From the NCBI GenBank assembly GCA_016196065.1, contig JACPYL010000027.1, positions 186,001 through 250,000 on the forward strand: a DNA stretch of 64,000 nt. The letters are read 5' to 3'. Shown piece by piece: positions 8,673 through 17,534 of this stretch. The translations under genes were made by a program, and so were the position numbers. Position 1 is the first letter of the stretch. Every line of letters starts with the position of its first letter. Under the pieces are notes generated by a model. That model saw only the letters and a program-made list of their open reading frames with translations. It was not told the DNA's origin and searched no databases. Source of the stretch: Acidobacteriota bacterium (GTDB lineage: Bacteria > Acidobacteriota > Terriglobia > Terriglobales > Acidobacteriaceae).

Positions 8673-10040
8673 ATGACACGACAATTATTCGGAACGGACG
8701 GAATTCGGGGCGTGGCGGGAGAATTCCCGCTGACACGCGAAAGCACGTATTGGATTGGACGGGCTCTGGGCCACGATTTGATTCGCGGAAATGCGAACGC
8801 GCGCGTGGTGATCGGGCAGGACACACGGGAATCGAGCCGCTGGATTGCGGATCGCGTTTCGCAGGGACTGGCATCCGTGGGCGTGACCGTGAGCAGCGCG
8901 GGGGTGATTACAACTCCAGGCGTTGCCTACCTGGCGCGTTCGCAGCGTTTCGATGCGGGCGTCGTGATCTCGGCGTCGCACAATCCGTGGACCGACAATG
9001 GGATCAAAGTGTTCTCTGGCGACGGCTACAAGCTTCCTGATTCGCACGAACTAGCGATCGAGAAGGAAATCTTCGCGCTCCTGCAAGATTCGCAGGAGGC
9101 GCCGCCCGACTCAGCCTCAACGGTTTCGAGTCTTCCGGGAGATGCGGAACTTCGCCATGCGTATGTCCGGTCGCTGGCATCAAGTATCACGGCAGAGATG
9201 AAACCTCTGCGGTTGGTGGTGGATTGCGCCAATGGCGCGGCCGCCGCCGAGGCTCCCGAACTATTTCGAGCGCTGGGGATCCTGGCGAAGTTTCTCCATG
9301 CCGCGCCCGATGGACAAAACATCAACGAGCAATGCGGTGCTCTTCATCCCGAGACAGTTGCTCGCTTCATGGTCGAAGAGACGGGGCCATTCGATCTCGG
9401 CGTAACGTTCGACGGCGACGCTGACCGCGCATTGTTTTCCGATGCGCACGGGCGGGTCGTGAACGGAGATGCGGTTTTGCTGGTGGCTGCGCGGGATATG
9501 AAGTCGCGCGGCGTGCTCGCGAATGACACGGTTGTAGCCACGACGATGTCGAATATGGGATTGGAACTGGCATTGAAACGGTCCGGCATTCGAATGCTTC
9601 GTGCCAATGTTGGCGACAAGTACGTGCTGGAAGAAATGCAGCGCGTGGGCGCAACACTGGGTGGCGAACAATCCGGCCACATCCTGTTTCGTGACGGAGA
9701 CGCAACCACAGGCGATGGATTGCTCACGGCGTTGCGGGTGATGGAAATCATGATTCGATCCGGCAAGTCGCTGGCAGAACTGGTTGGCGATTTGAAAGTG
9801 TTTCCGCAAACGATTCGCAATGTTCGCGTGCGGGAAAAGGTTCCGTTTGCGCAGATTCCCGCGGTGCAGGAAACGATCGCTGCCGCAGAGCGCGAACTCG
9901 ATGGCAACGGCCGCGTCGTCGTGCGCTATTCGGGGACCGAGGCACTGGCGCGAGTCATGATCGAAGCGGAATCGAAGGAACAGATGGAACGGCTGGCCGA
10001 AGCGATCGTTGGGGCGATCCGCAACAGCCTGGGCGTCTGA
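8673..10040 (+). CDS. glmM: phosphoglucosamine mutase
   Basis: 455 residues, the usual GlmM length. It begins with LFGTDGIRGVAGEFP; the phospho-serine loop is VVISASHNPWTDNG with Ser102 as the phosphorylated residue; the metal loop FDGDADRALF, the sugar loop LGGEQSGHILF and the phosphate-binding RYSGTEALARVMIE are all intact. It converts glucosamine-6-phosphate to glucosamine-1-phosphate, the second step towards UDP-GlcNAc for peptidoglycan and lipopolysaccharide. Its position after cdaA-cdaR agrees with the known physical link between GlmM and the c-di-AMP cyclase. Confidence 0.97.
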   Translation: MTRQLFGTDGIRGVAGEFPLTRESTYWIGRALGHDLIRGNANARVVIGQDTRESSRWIADRVSQGLASVGVTVSSAGVITTPGVAYLARSQRFDAGVVISASHNPWTDNGIKVFSGDGYKLPDSHELAIEKEIFALLQDSQEAPPDSASTVSSLPGDAELRHAYVRSLASSITAEMKPLRLVVDCANGAAAAEAPELFRALGILAKFLHAAPDGQNINEQCGALHPETVARFMVEETGPFDLGVTFDGDADRALFSDAHGRVVNGDAVLLVAARDMKSRGVLANDTVVATTMSNMGLELALKRSGIRMLRANVGDKYVLEEMQRVGATLGGEQSGHILFRDGDATTGDGLLTALRVMEIMIRSGKSLAELVGDLKVFPQTIRNVRVREKVPFAQIPAVQETIAAAERELDGNGRVVVRYSGTEALARVMIEAESKEQMERLAEAIVGAIRNSLGV

Positions 10041-10239
10041 AGATCCGAACTGGACCCTGGTAAACCTGGCCCCGCACCATTGAGAGATTCTTCTGCCATC
10101 TTTCTTGTTGGTCTTCTTCCCTGCGTTCATTTTCTCTTTTCAGGAACCCCACGTCCTAAAGTGCAGCTTCGTTATCTTGTGTCCGGGGTCGATCCAGCCG
10201 AGAATGAAATCCTGTTCAGGTGAAGGTTAGACCAAGCTC

Positions 10240-10923
10240 ATGAGAATTCTGATCGTGGAAGATGATATTGCGCTGGCGAGCTTCATCCGCAAGGGTCTCG
10301 AGGCGGAACACTACGCGGTGGACGCGTCCAGTGATGGTGAGCAAGGGCGGACGATGGCCCTGGAGTTTGATTACGACCTCTTGATCCTTGATCTCAACCT
10401 GCCTGGCATTGACGGTCTCGCGATCTTGAAGAGTCTGCGGCAGCGCAAGCCCAGTTTGCCGGTGATGATTCTTACGGCGCGCAGCCGCGTCGAAGACCGT
10501 GTGCAATGCCTCGACATGGGAGCCGACGACTATTTGGTGAAGCCGTTTTCGTTTCTGGAATTGTCTGCTCGAGCGCGGGCGTTGTTGCGGCGTTGTCATC
10601 TGCCCTCGGAGTCGGTGTTGGCCGTGCGCGATCTTCGGTTGGACCGGGTGGAACGCAGGGTGGAGCGGTCGGGTCGACGCATCGACTTAACCACCAAGGA
10701 ATTTGCGTTGCTCGAATACCTGATGCGCAACGTAGGCCGTCGCCTGACGCGGGCGATGATTATTGAGCACGTGTGGAACCTGACCTTTGATTCCACGACC
10801 AACGTGGTGGATGTGTACATCAACTACCTGCGACGCAAAGTGGATGACGGATTTTCTCCCGCACTGATCCATACCGTGCGCGGAGTCGGCTATGAACTTG
10901 GGCCGAACGGAGCTGCGGCATGA
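10240..10923 (+). CDS. OmpR/PhoB-type response regulator
   Basis: 227 residues. The receiver domain has E7-D8-D9, the phospho-acceptor Asp51 (LLILDLNLPG), Thr79 and Lys101 (LVKPF). The C-terminal winged helix (about 130-222) shows LTTKEFALLEYLMRN, RAMIIEHVWN and VYINYLRRKVDD, typical of OmpR-class DNA-binding proteins. All phosphorylation residues are present. Its stop codon overlaps the start of the following kinase-like gene (ATGA), so the two are co-translated. The signal and target genes are unknown. Confidence 0.95.
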   Translation: MRILIVEDDIALASFIRKGLEAEHYAVDASSDGEQGRTMALEFDYDLLILDLNLPGIDGLAILKSLRQRKPSLPVMILTARSRVEDRVQCLDMGADDYLVKPFSFLELSARARALLRRCHLPSESVLAVRDLRLDRVERRVERSGRRIDLTTKEFALLEYLMRNVGRRLTRAMIIEHVWNLTFDSTTNVVDVYINYLRRKVDDGFSPALIHTVRGVGYELGPNGAAA

Positions 10924-11603
10924 GCATTGCTTCGCAGCATCGATTGGCGCGCGAGCAGGATCAGGCGGTACTGGGTGAGTTGTTGCACTCGTTGAGCCAG
11001 CCCCTCACCACGCTTCGATGTTCCCTGGAGCTTTCGACGGATGAAATTGCTGGATCTCCTCAAGATGCTGTTGCAGGGGCGCTCGAACAGACGGATCGCG
11101 TGATTGCAGTGGTTCGCCTGATGCGGGAGTATTTGGACGCGGAGTCCGACGACATTTCGCAGTCGTCCGCCCCGTTGCTGCCTGTGCTGCGCGAAGTTGT
11201 CGAAAAGCTTTCGCCGGTCGCTCATGAGCGGCAGGTCCTGCTGGCTCTGACAGGTTCTTGCGACACCACCCTCGAACTTGCCGAGCCGCGGCTGCGACTC
11301 GCGCTGCAATACCTGGTCGGGCGCCTGATCGAAGAACAACCACGGCATGGGGATGTCACGTTGCAGCTCAAGGACAGTGCGTCGGGGGCTGAGTTATGGG
11401 CGCATGTCCGAGAAACACCGATCACAACGACCGTACGACAGGATTCGTTTCGTAGAACGCTCCACCACGTGCAACGAGTGGTAGCGCGCCGGCTGCTTGA
11501 GTCCGGCGGAGCCTCGCTTGTGTTTAGCGGAGATGGCCATTCTGGTTTCCTGCTGCGCGTCGCGCGTTCCGCCCCCGCACTCGAATCCAGGCCCGCTCGG
11601 TGA
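10920..11603 (+). CDS. soluble degenerate histidine kinase-like protein
   Basis: 227 residues with no membrane helix and no input domain. An H-box-like helix, ELLHSLSQPLTTLRCSLEL, places His23 as a possible phospho-site. The C-terminal half has HATPase topology but lacks the N-box asparagine (LQYLVGRLIEE), has no D-x-G-x-G box, and keeps only a relic of the last strand (ARRLLESGGASLVFSGDG). It therefore probably cannot bind ATP in the normal way and may act as a phosphotransfer or phosphatase partner for the regulator whose stop codon it overlaps. The domain reading is by eye. Confidence 0.65.
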   Translation: MSIASQHRLAREQDQAVLGELLHSLSQPLTTLRCSLELSTDEIAGSPQDAVAGALEQTDRVIAVVRLMREYLDAESDDISQSSAPLLPVLREVVEKLSPVAHERQVLLALTGSCDTTLELAEPRLRLALQYLVGRLIEEQPRHGDVTLQLKDSASGAELWAHVRETPITTTVRQDSFRRTLHHVQRVVARRLLESGGASLVFSGDGHSGFLLRVARSAPALESRPAR

Positions 11604-11664
11604 CATTTTTAACTGCGTAAGGCGCAGCGTCCGGAGTACAATCCAGCCTTCCCGGAGGTTCCCG

Positions 11665-12987
11665 TTGAAGCGCTGGTTGATCCTGCTGACTGTACTTGCC
11701 GCGGTTGCGGCAAGCTGGGCGCAGCCGAGTGGCCCGGTGTCGAAGGCCATAACGGTGATCCGCGCAGGCGTGCTCATCGACGGAGAGTCGGGTTCGCCGC
11801 GGCGCAACCAGGTCATCATCATTCGCGGGAACCAGATCGTCGAAGTTTCGGACGCCGCCACCGCTCACATCCCGGCGGGAGCCGAGGTAGTCGATCTTTC
11901 ACAGGCCACCGTTCTTCCCGGCTTGATTGACGCCCACACCCATATTTTTCTTCAAGGGGAAGATCCCGCTGAAGGTGGATATGACATTCAGTTGTTGAAA
12001 TTTCCGTTGGCGTACCGGGCAGCCCGAGCAACGGTTGCGGTGCGGCGTGCTCTCGAACAGGGATTCACAACATTGCGCGATATGGAAACGGAAGGAGCGG
12101 GCTACGGCGATGTCGGCATCCGCATGGCGATTGAAGGCGGATACATTCCCGGCCCGCGCTTGTTTGTTTCGACGCGTGCGATTTCAACGACCGGGGGATA
12201 TCCGCTGGAAGGGTACGCGCCCGAGATCGAAGTGCCGAAGGGTGTCGAAATCGTGGATGGACCGGTAGAAGCGCGGAAAGCGGCCCGCGAGCAACTCGAC
12301 CACGGTGCCGACTGGATCAAGGTTTACATGACGCACCGGTCCTGGGTCGGGAAGAACGGCGAGTTGGTTTCGCAGCCGACGTTGACCGTCGAGGAACTGC
12401 GAGCGATCGTCGACGAGACTCATGGCTGGGGAAAAAAGGTCGCCTGCCACGCTTACAGCGGCGAAGGGCTGCAGCGGGCGCTCGACGGTGGATGCGACTC
12501 GATCGAGCATGGGCTCGCGCTCACCGACGCGATGATCGCGCAAATGATCAAGCAAGGCACTTGGCTGTGCGCTACGCTGAGTCCCTATTATTCTGACTGG
12601 GCACCGGCGGATACTCCCGATGGCCAGCGTGATCGCAGGCGCGCTTCCGAACACGAGCAATCCTTTCGCAAAGCGGTGAAAGCGGGAGTGAAGATTGCCT
12701 TTGGAACCGACATTGGCGGAATTCCGTGGACGGAGCCGATCGCACAGGAGTTTCCGCGCATGGTGGAATTTGGAATGACGCCGATGCAGGCGATTCAGAG
12801 CGCAACCTCGCGGGCCGCCGACCTGCTAGACAGGAAGGGAAAGATCGGAGTGATCGCACCGGGCGCATGGGCCGACGTGATCGCGGTTTCCGGCGATCCG
12901 CTGGCGGACATAAAAGTCCTCGGCGCAGTCGCCTTCGTGATGACAGACGGCAAAGTTTTCAAGAATGAGTTGGGGGCGAAAAAGTAA
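11665..12987 (+). CDS. secreted amidohydrolase (imidazolonepropionase/prolidase-like)
   Basis: 440 residues from a TTG at 11665, chosen because GGAGG lies seven bases before it and it opens a signal peptide (KRWLILLTVLAAVAASWAQ). The metal-dependent amidohydrolase signature is complete: HxH in LIDAHTHIF, the lysine in ADWIKVYMTH (probable carbamylated ligand), His in KVACHAYSGEG, His in DSIEHGLAL and the catalytic Asp in AFGTDIGG. Relatives hydrolyse X-Pro dipeptides or amide bonds in the periplasm; the substrate is not predictable here. A longer frame reaches back into the preceding gene and lacks a ribosome site. Confidence 0.88.
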   Translation: MKRWLILLTVLAAVAASWAQPSGPVSKAITVIRAGVLIDGESGSPRRNQVIIIRGNQIVEVSDAATAHIPAGAEVVDLSQATVLPGLIDAHTHIFLQGEDPAEGGYDIQLLKFPLAYRAARATVAVRRALEQGFTTLRDMETEGAGYGDVGIRMAIEGGYIPGPRLFVSTRAISTTGGYPLEGYAPEIEVPKGVEIVDGPVEARKAAREQLDHGADWIKVYMTHRSWVGKNGELVSQPTLTVEELRAIVDETHGWGKKVACHAYSGEGLQRALDGGCDSIEHGLALTDAMIAQMIKQGTWLCATLSPYYSDWAPADTPDGQRDRRRASEHEQSFRKAVKAGVKIAFGTDIGGIPWTEPIAQEFPRMVEFGMTPMQAIQSATSRAADLLDRKGKIGVIAPGAWADVIAVSGDPLADIKVLGAVAFVMTDGKVFKNELGAKK

Positions 12988-12988
12988 G

Positions 12989-13414
12989 ATGAATATCCTG
13001 GAGATGTGTGACGTGGAAGGCGCGTCGGTTCCGCTTGACGCTACCGCCGAGCAGGCGATTCGAACGATGTTAGATCGCCGGGTGGGCGCGGTCGCGGTGC
13101 TTGACGAGAATACCCGGATTGCAGGGATCTTTACCGAGCGCGATGTATTGCGCCGGGTTGCGTTGAGCGGGCGAGAGCCGGCCCAGATTCCGATTCGAGA
13201 AGTGATGACCACTCCGGTCGAGATGGCGACGCTCGATACCACTCCGGGGGAGGCGCTTGCGACGATGGTGGAACGTCATTACCGGCATCTGCCGATCGTC
13301 GATGACGACAGCCGGTTGCTGGGAATGCTTTCGATCCGTAATGTTTTGCAGGCTCGAATCGACACGCTCACACGTCAACTGGACAAAGCGCGTTCGATGC
13401 ATGTGGTCCGCTAG
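12989..13414 (+). CDS. CBS-domain pair protein
   Basis: 141 residues made of two tandem CBS domains (about 8-65 and 72-130), with ITERDVLRR-like segments (GIFTERDVLRRVAL) and RHLPIVDDDSRLLGMLSIRN, which form the usual Bateman nucleotide-binding pair. Stand-alone pairs sense adenine nucleotides and modulate partners; no partner is evident. Start at 12989 begins one base after the previous stop; an upstream ATG at 12965 would overlap that gene by 23 bases and has no ribosome site. A DoxX gene follows after 9 bp, so the three genes are probably one transcript. Confidence 0.88.
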   Translation: MNILEMCDVEGASVPLDATAEQAIRTMLDRRVGAVAVLDENTRIAGIFTERDVLRRVALSGREPAQIPIREVMTTPVEMATLDTTPGEALATMVERHYRHLPIVDDDSRLLGMLSIRNVLQARIDTLTRQLDKARSMHVVR

Positions 13415-13423
13415 GAGAGAATA

Positions 13424-13903
13424 TTGACGAAACAACCGGACGGTATTCTCGGCAAGGCGTTACTGGTTGCCAGGGTTGGTGTGGGAATCTTCTTCATCTT
13501 CTTTGGTGAGTACAAAGTATTTGGCAGTGAGTTCGCACACACGGGATTCACGCACTACCTCGAAGGCTTCATTCAGCAGACTGCAGTCGGCTTCTACCGC
13601 CCGGTGCTGAGCCACGTCATCCTTCCGCACGTTGTCTTCTTCGGATATCTGGTCGGCGTGGTGGAGCTATTCATCGGAGTCAGCCTGATTTTTGGAGTGT
13701 TCGTCCGAGTGGCTTCGGTGGCGGGCATGTTGCACATGGTGAGTCTCACACTGGCGACGTGGTGGGGACCCGGACACAGTGTTCCTGCCTGGCGATACTT
13801 TGGAGCGGAACTCGATCACGTCCCACTGCTGTTTCTCTTCATGATCTTCTACGCCGCGGGTCCAACTGGATGGTGGCTCACGGCACGGCGCGGCCTGGAC
13901 TAG
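13424..13903 (+). CDS. DoxX-family membrane protein
   Basis: 159 residues, TTG start with GGAGAG before it. Four membrane helices are visible, with the DoxX-type first helix (ARVGVGIFFIFFGEYKVFG) and a GVVELFIGVSLIFGVFVR helix. DoxX-like proteins are small four-helix membrane proteins, some linked to quinone oxidation or thiol/oxidative stress, most without known activity. It follows the CBS gene by 9 bp. Confidence 0.75.
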   Translation: MTKQPDGILGKALLVARVGVGIFFIFFGEYKVFGSEFAHTGFTHYLEGFIQQTAVGFYRPVLSHVILPHVVFFGYLVGVVELFIGVSLIFGVFVRVASVAGMLHMVSLTLATWWGPGHSVPAWRYFGAELDHVPLLFLFMIFYAAGPTGWWLTARRGLD

Positions 13904-13967
13904 CGAAAGGGCTACGCGCTACGAGCCCCGAGCCTCGAGCAACCACATCGAATCGTGGCCCGCAGCG

Positions 13968-14009
13968 GGAAGTTCCCTCTGCAATCTAACCTCTGACCTC
14001 TGACCTTAT
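13968..14009. repeat. short-word repeat (CTAACCTCTGACCTCTGACCTT)
   Basis: Tandem TCTGACC words just before the 3' end of the minus-strand DsbD-N gene; the same words return, in both orientations, at 61534-61645 on either side of another gene gap. Confidence 0.6.
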
Positions 14010-14543
14010 TTACTTGTGCGAATGCGGGCTTTGGGCGGGATTCTTCCGGGCGGCGGGGGCGGCTTTGCCGATCCTTACATCAAAACTGATGGGAAGTTGC
14101 TGCGGCGGATAACACGCGGAGTTGTCACACGCCTGATATTTCAGATTGCCACGCATTACATACTTGCCGGGCTGTACGGAACGTAGCGGACGAACGGAAA
14201 CTTCCAGTTCGAAATCCCCGGTGTACACGTTGAGCTTTTCGTCGGGCGCGAACGCGAAGCTCATGTCGCGTCCGTCGGGATACGTGGTTCCTCCGATGAC
14301 GATGTCGGTGGTGGCGCTAATTTTCAGGGCGGTTGGAATCAGGAACTCCGACTTCGGCTTGTTGGAGTTGATGTGATATCCGCGAGTGACACGAAATGAA
14401 AGCGGCACGGGTGATGCTTTGCCCTGGGTGATTGTCACCAGGGGAGCCGGGGCCATGCTTACGACCGGCTTCATGGTTGGCGCATCCTGAGCAACGGCGC
14501 TGGCCAGCAGCAGAACGAGCGAAGATGCGACCATCAATTTCAT
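14010..14543 (-). CDS. DsbD N-terminal-domain protein (disulfide reductase acceptor)
   Basis: 177 residues with a signal peptide (KLMVASSLVLLLASAVAQ). The C-terminal half matches the periplasmic alpha domain of DsbD: YHINSNKP near residue 55 and the redox pair in KYQACDNSACYPPQQL (Cys-x4-Cys-x-P-P). In DsbD this domain takes electrons from the membrane domain and passes them to periplasmic thiol proteins. Here it is a separate gene, 38 bp after a TlpA gene and next to ccdA, so all three DsbD modules are present as individual proteins. Confidence 0.85.
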   Translation of the reverse strand: MKLMVASSLVLLLASAVAQDAPTMKPVVSMAPAPLVTITQGKASPVPLSFRVTRGYHINSNKPKSEFLIPTALKISATTDIVIGGTTYPDGRDMSFAFAPDEKLNVYTGDFELEVSVRPLRSVQPGKYVMRGNLKYQACDNSACYPPQQLPISFDVRIGKAAPAARKNPAQSPHSHK

Positions 14544-14581
14544 GCAGTTAAAGGTATCTCAACCCCTGCCGGCCTACGACG

Positions 14582-15142
14582 TTACTTTTGCGCCTGTACC
14601 GATTGCGCCTGGCCCAGTGCCTCTTTGATGTGGTCGACGAAGACACTGCGGCTTTGCAGGCCAAATTCGCGGGTCAGGAGCTTGCCGTCACGATCGATAA
14701 AGAACGTGGTTGGGAGCACGCCCACACCGCCATAGCTCTGGCCTACGGACTCTTTGCCCAGCAGAACCGGGTAGTTCACTCCCATCTCCTTGGCAAACTT
14801 GGCAATTTCGTCAGTACTGGTATCGTCCATGGCCACGCCCACAATCTGGAATCCTTGCGGGCCATACTCTTTTTGCAGCTCGACAAACCACGGCATCTCG
14901 ATCTTGCAGGGTCCGCACCACGTTGCCCAGAAATTGAGGAGCACAGCTTTGCCGCGGAAATCGGAGAGCTTAACGTTCTTGCCGTCGAGAGATTGCAGTT
15001 CAAAGTCGGGCGCCGGTTGTCCGCGGAATTGTGCAGTGACCGATCCGGAGGCGCGGTTCTTGCGGGCAGCGTGAATACCGGCGAACAACATCGCAGCAAC
15101 GATCGCTGCAACCACGATAGGGACAAGAGGATTTCTTTTCAC
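14582..15142 (-). CDS. TlpA/ResA-like membrane-anchored thioredoxin
   Basis: 186 residues. An N-terminal membrane anchor (VPIVVAAIVAAMLFAGI) is followed by a TlpA-type thioredoxin fold with PAPDFELQSLDGKNVKLSDF, the redox centre NFWATWCGPCKIEMP (Cys-Gly-Pro-Cys) and the cis-proline loop VGVLPTTFFIDRDG. It reduces disulfides in the periplasm, for example in apocytochrome c or in the DsbD-N protein encoded next to it. Electrons would come from CcdA, whose gene ends 13 bp upstream. Confidence 0.92.
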   Translation of the reverse strand: MKRNPLVPIVVAAIVAAMLFAGIHAARKNRASGSVTAQFRGQPAPDFELQSLDGKNVKLSDFRGKAVLLNFWATWCGPCKIEMPWFVELQKEYGPQGFQIVGVAMDDTSTDEIAKFAKEMGVNYPVLLGKESVGQSYGGVGVLPTTFFIDRDGKLLTREFGLQSRSVFVDHIKEALGQAQSVQAQK

Positions 15143-15155
15143 CAGTTAACTCCTG

Positions 15156-15878
15156 CTACAACGCAAAACGGTTCAGGAACGACAACCAACCTGAGATCAG
15201 TGTAAGCCGACCCATGACAAGTAGTACTCCCAGAGCGATCAGCAATCCCCCGCTGGCAACTTCGAGAGCGTGCATGTGAAACTTGAAACGGTTATAGAAC
15301 TTGAGGAATCGCCCGATCCCCAGCGACGTCAGCAGGAACGGAACCGCCAGGCCCGCCGAGTAGATGGCAAGTAAAAAAATGCCTTTCCAGACGGTGTCTT
15401 GTGTCGCCGCCATCCCCAACACCACGGCCAGGATCGGTCCTACGCACGGTGTCCAGCCAAAGGCGAATGCGAATCCGATTACGAAGGCACCCCAAGGAGT
15501 GGAACCACCTTTGAGTCCGTGCATGCGGGTATCAGCGAGAAGAGCCTTGATCTGAAAGATACCGGTCAGATGTAGTCCGAACAGAATGATAACGACCCCG
15601 GCGACGCGGGCTATCACCGACTGATACATCCGCAGCAATTCTCCCAGCTCCGTGGCGGCCGCGCCCAGCGTAACGAATACGATGCTGAACCCGAGAATGA
15701 ACGCCACGGAATTCAGCATCACTTTGCGGAAGAGATGTCCTTCTTGCGACTTCAACTCTTCCACACCCACTCCGGAGATCAGGGAAACGTATCCCGGCAC
15801 CAGCGGAAGGACGCAGGGTGAGAGGAACGAGATTAATCCCGCGGCAAACGCAGCGAGCGGCGATGGAGAGGCGGACAT
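15156..15878 (-). CDS. ccdA: CcdA-type cytochrome c biogenesis / thiol electron carrier
   Basis: 240 residues with six transmembrane helices and the two conserved cysteine motifs of CcdA/DsbD-beta: GLISFLSPCVLPLVPGYVS near residue 20 and FAFGWTPCVGPILAVVLG near 140. It carries reducing power from cytoplasmic thioredoxin across the membrane. The start at 15878 is chosen because it gives the usual N-terminus; the frame extends to 15932 but the added residues are cysteine- and arginine-rich and unlike the family. No strong ribosome site is seen. Confidence 0.92.
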   Translation of the reverse strand: MSASPSPLAAFAAGLISFLSPCVLPLVPGYVSLISGVGVEELKSQEGHLFRKVMLNSVAFILGFSIVFVTLGAAATELGELLRMYQSVIARVAGVVIILFGLHLTGIFQIKALLADTRMHGLKGGSTPWGAFVIGFAFAFGWTPCVGPILAVVLGMAATQDTVWKGIFLLAIYSAGLAVPFLLTSLGIGRFLKFYNRFKFHMHALEVASGGLLIALGVLLVMGRLTLISGWLSFLNRFAL

Positions 15879-16010
15879 AGTTTCATTGTAGCGGCAGCAA
15901 CGGCAATGCCGCTCTTTGAAGAGATGCGGCATCCGGACAAATCGTTACAAGGAAGCAAGTGAATCGTTGCAGGCCGGAGCTTCGGTTCTTCTGGCTCCTC
16001 CCTCAACAAA

Positions 16011-16091
16011 CTGTCATCCTGAACGAAGTGAAAGTCCTGCTTTCTTGTGCAGTAGAGGACAGCAGATCCTTCGCTTCGCTCAGGATGACAG
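16011..16091. repeat. inverted repeat, CATCCTGAGCGAAGCGAAGGATC family
   Basis: Arms 16011-16044 and 16061-16091 pair with several mismatches (GAACGAAGTGAAAG against CTTCGCTTCGCTC) around a short loop. It is a diverged copy of the repeat at 5147-5228, located in the gap between ccdA and the next minus-strand gene. Confidence 0.8.
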
Positions 16092-16146
16092 CTCAAAAAG
16101 AAAATTGCAGTCCAGAGTCGCCGGACGATCTCATGCCCCACTCTAC

Positions 16147-17184
16147 TTACCGCGACTTCTTGCGCGGTTCTTTCGGCCCACCCGCCGGAGCAGGCGTTTC
16201 CGTCTGTGCCTCAGCCAGTGCCTTCTTGATGAACCCTGGGGGAACAGTAGCGGTCAGAATCGCCCGATCTCCCGACTGTTCTACTTTCAGGCTCTCGAAA
16301 AACGCCTTCACATCGACATCGGTGCCCTGAGCGCCGATGCTGGTTTCGGCGGAGTGAAAGACATTTAGAAATGTTCCGATCCGGCTGGCGACCTCGCTCG
16401 CGTCATCCTCGCTCTGCGTAAAGGCCTCGGCGCGCAAATGCAGGGCGCGGAGATAGCGTCCGGAAACCACCGCGACCGCGGGATTGGGAAACAGCAGCGC
16501 CCATCCGCTCGGCCCGCTGAACGAAATCGGTTGCGACGGATCGACCCGCAAAATAGCCCAGGACAGGCTGGCAAACGGCACTTTCTTGTAATACTGCCGC
16601 AGAAACTGTGGTCCGCCGAACGGGGAAGCCAGTTTGCGGGAGCGGTCCAGGATGCCGCGAATCACGTTTTCATCCGGATGATTCGACACCGCCACGCTGT
16701 CGTATGAAAGCAAGACGACCCGCACCGTACGGCCCTCGATGGGAACGTTATAGATTTCGAAGTCCTTGTAGTTGTCCACGGACGACGCGATCTTCTTGAG
16801 GTATGTTGTCAATCGTCCCGAATCGATCTTGCCGACGAAGATTTCGGAGAAACGCGCCTCGGTTGCCTCGCCGCCGGTGGCGCCATTTCCCCAACTTCCC
16901 GGATAGTGCACCGCAAACCCGGCCTCGTCCAGATCGCGCTCGAACTGGAAACCCGTCTCCTCGACAAACTTCTGGTATTCCGGATCGTGGGATACGGGCG
17001 GCAGCTGGTTGGTGGCGTTAAAAGTGCGAATCCACTTCAGGTTGATATAGAAGAATCCGTCGGCGCCGGGAAGCAGGCGAACCGCTTCCGGAGGCGCGCG
17101 TTTGCGGAGTTGGACGATGGCCACTACCGCGGCGGCAATGGCGAGCACGACGATCAGAACAGGGAGGGCGCGTTTGATCCGCAT
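16147..17184 (-). CDS. membrane-anchored protein of unknown function
   Basis: 345 residues. One N-terminal helix (RALPVLIVVLAIAAAVVAIV) anchors a large extracytoplasmic domain that begins LLPGADGFFYINLKWIRTF and ends in a proline-rich basic tail. The pattern (anchor, then a beta-rich domain starting P-A-D-x-x-x-Y-I/V) recalls DUF3352-like proteins, but the match is not strong enough for a family call. The ATG at 17184 is preferred to the one ten codons upstream because it starts right before the anchor. It is likely a single-gene unit. Confidence 0.65.
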   Translation of the reverse strand: MRIKRALPVLIVVLAIAAAVVAIVQLRKRAPPEAVRLLPGADGFFYINLKWIRTFNATNQLPPVSHDPEYQKFVEETGFQFERDLDEAGFAVHYPGSWGNGATGGEATEARFSEIFVGKIDSGRLTTYLKKIASSVDNYKDFEIYNVPIEGRTVRVVLLSYDSVAVSNHPDENVIRGILDRSRKLASPFGGPQFLRQYYKKVPFASLSWAILRVDPSQPISFSGPSGWALLFPNPAVAVVSGRYLRALHLRAEAFTQSEDDASEVASRIGTFLNVFHSAETSIGAQGTDVDVKAFFESLKVEQSGDRAILTATVPPGFIKKALAEAQTETPAPAGGPKEPRKKSR

Positions 17185-17534
17185 GAAGGGCTTATGAGTT
17201 TGGCATGATAGCACTTTGAGGCAGTTCTCAGTTGCCGGTTCTCAGTTCTCAGAACTGGAGGCTAGAGAGCCGGGATTTTGTCGAAACGTCGAGTAAGGCG
17301 TCGGGGTTCCAGCCGCGAAGCGGCCAGAGAATGCAGCCCACGGCGCGAGCCGTGGGTAAGAAGCGGAATGTGACTAGCCCCAGTGGGGCGAAAGAAGAGT
17401 TCGCGTACGGAATTTACAAACGCCTGCGTCAGTCTCCCGCCCACGGTTGCGCGCCCCTAACCCCTGTGATACCTTAAATAATTGTCCACGGCATCGGACA
17501 GGAAGTATTGTGCCTACGGCATGCTTCCGACTTT
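17185..17534. other. 350-bp intergenic region before the tRNA cluster
   Basis: No coding frame is convincing. It holds a TTCTCAG-word repeat (about 17223-17256), three small palindromes (GCCGCGAAGCGGC at 17310, CCCACGGCGCGAGCCGTGGG at 17338, GCCCCAGTGGGGC at 17377) and, near its end, the candidate tRNA promoter. Confidence 0.7.
17447..17475 (+). promoter_or_regulatory. candidate sigma-70-type promoter of the tRNA cluster
   Basis: TTGCGC (17447-17452) and TACCTT (17470-17475) are separated by exactly 17 bases, placing the start near 17482, about 50 bases before the first tRNA. Both hexamers differ from consensus at two or more positions, so this is a positional prediction. Confidence 0.4.

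Noticed and set aside
10041-10239. Gene between glmM and the response regulator
   Set aside because: Short frames on both strands lack ribosome sites and resemble no protein; treated as a spacer.
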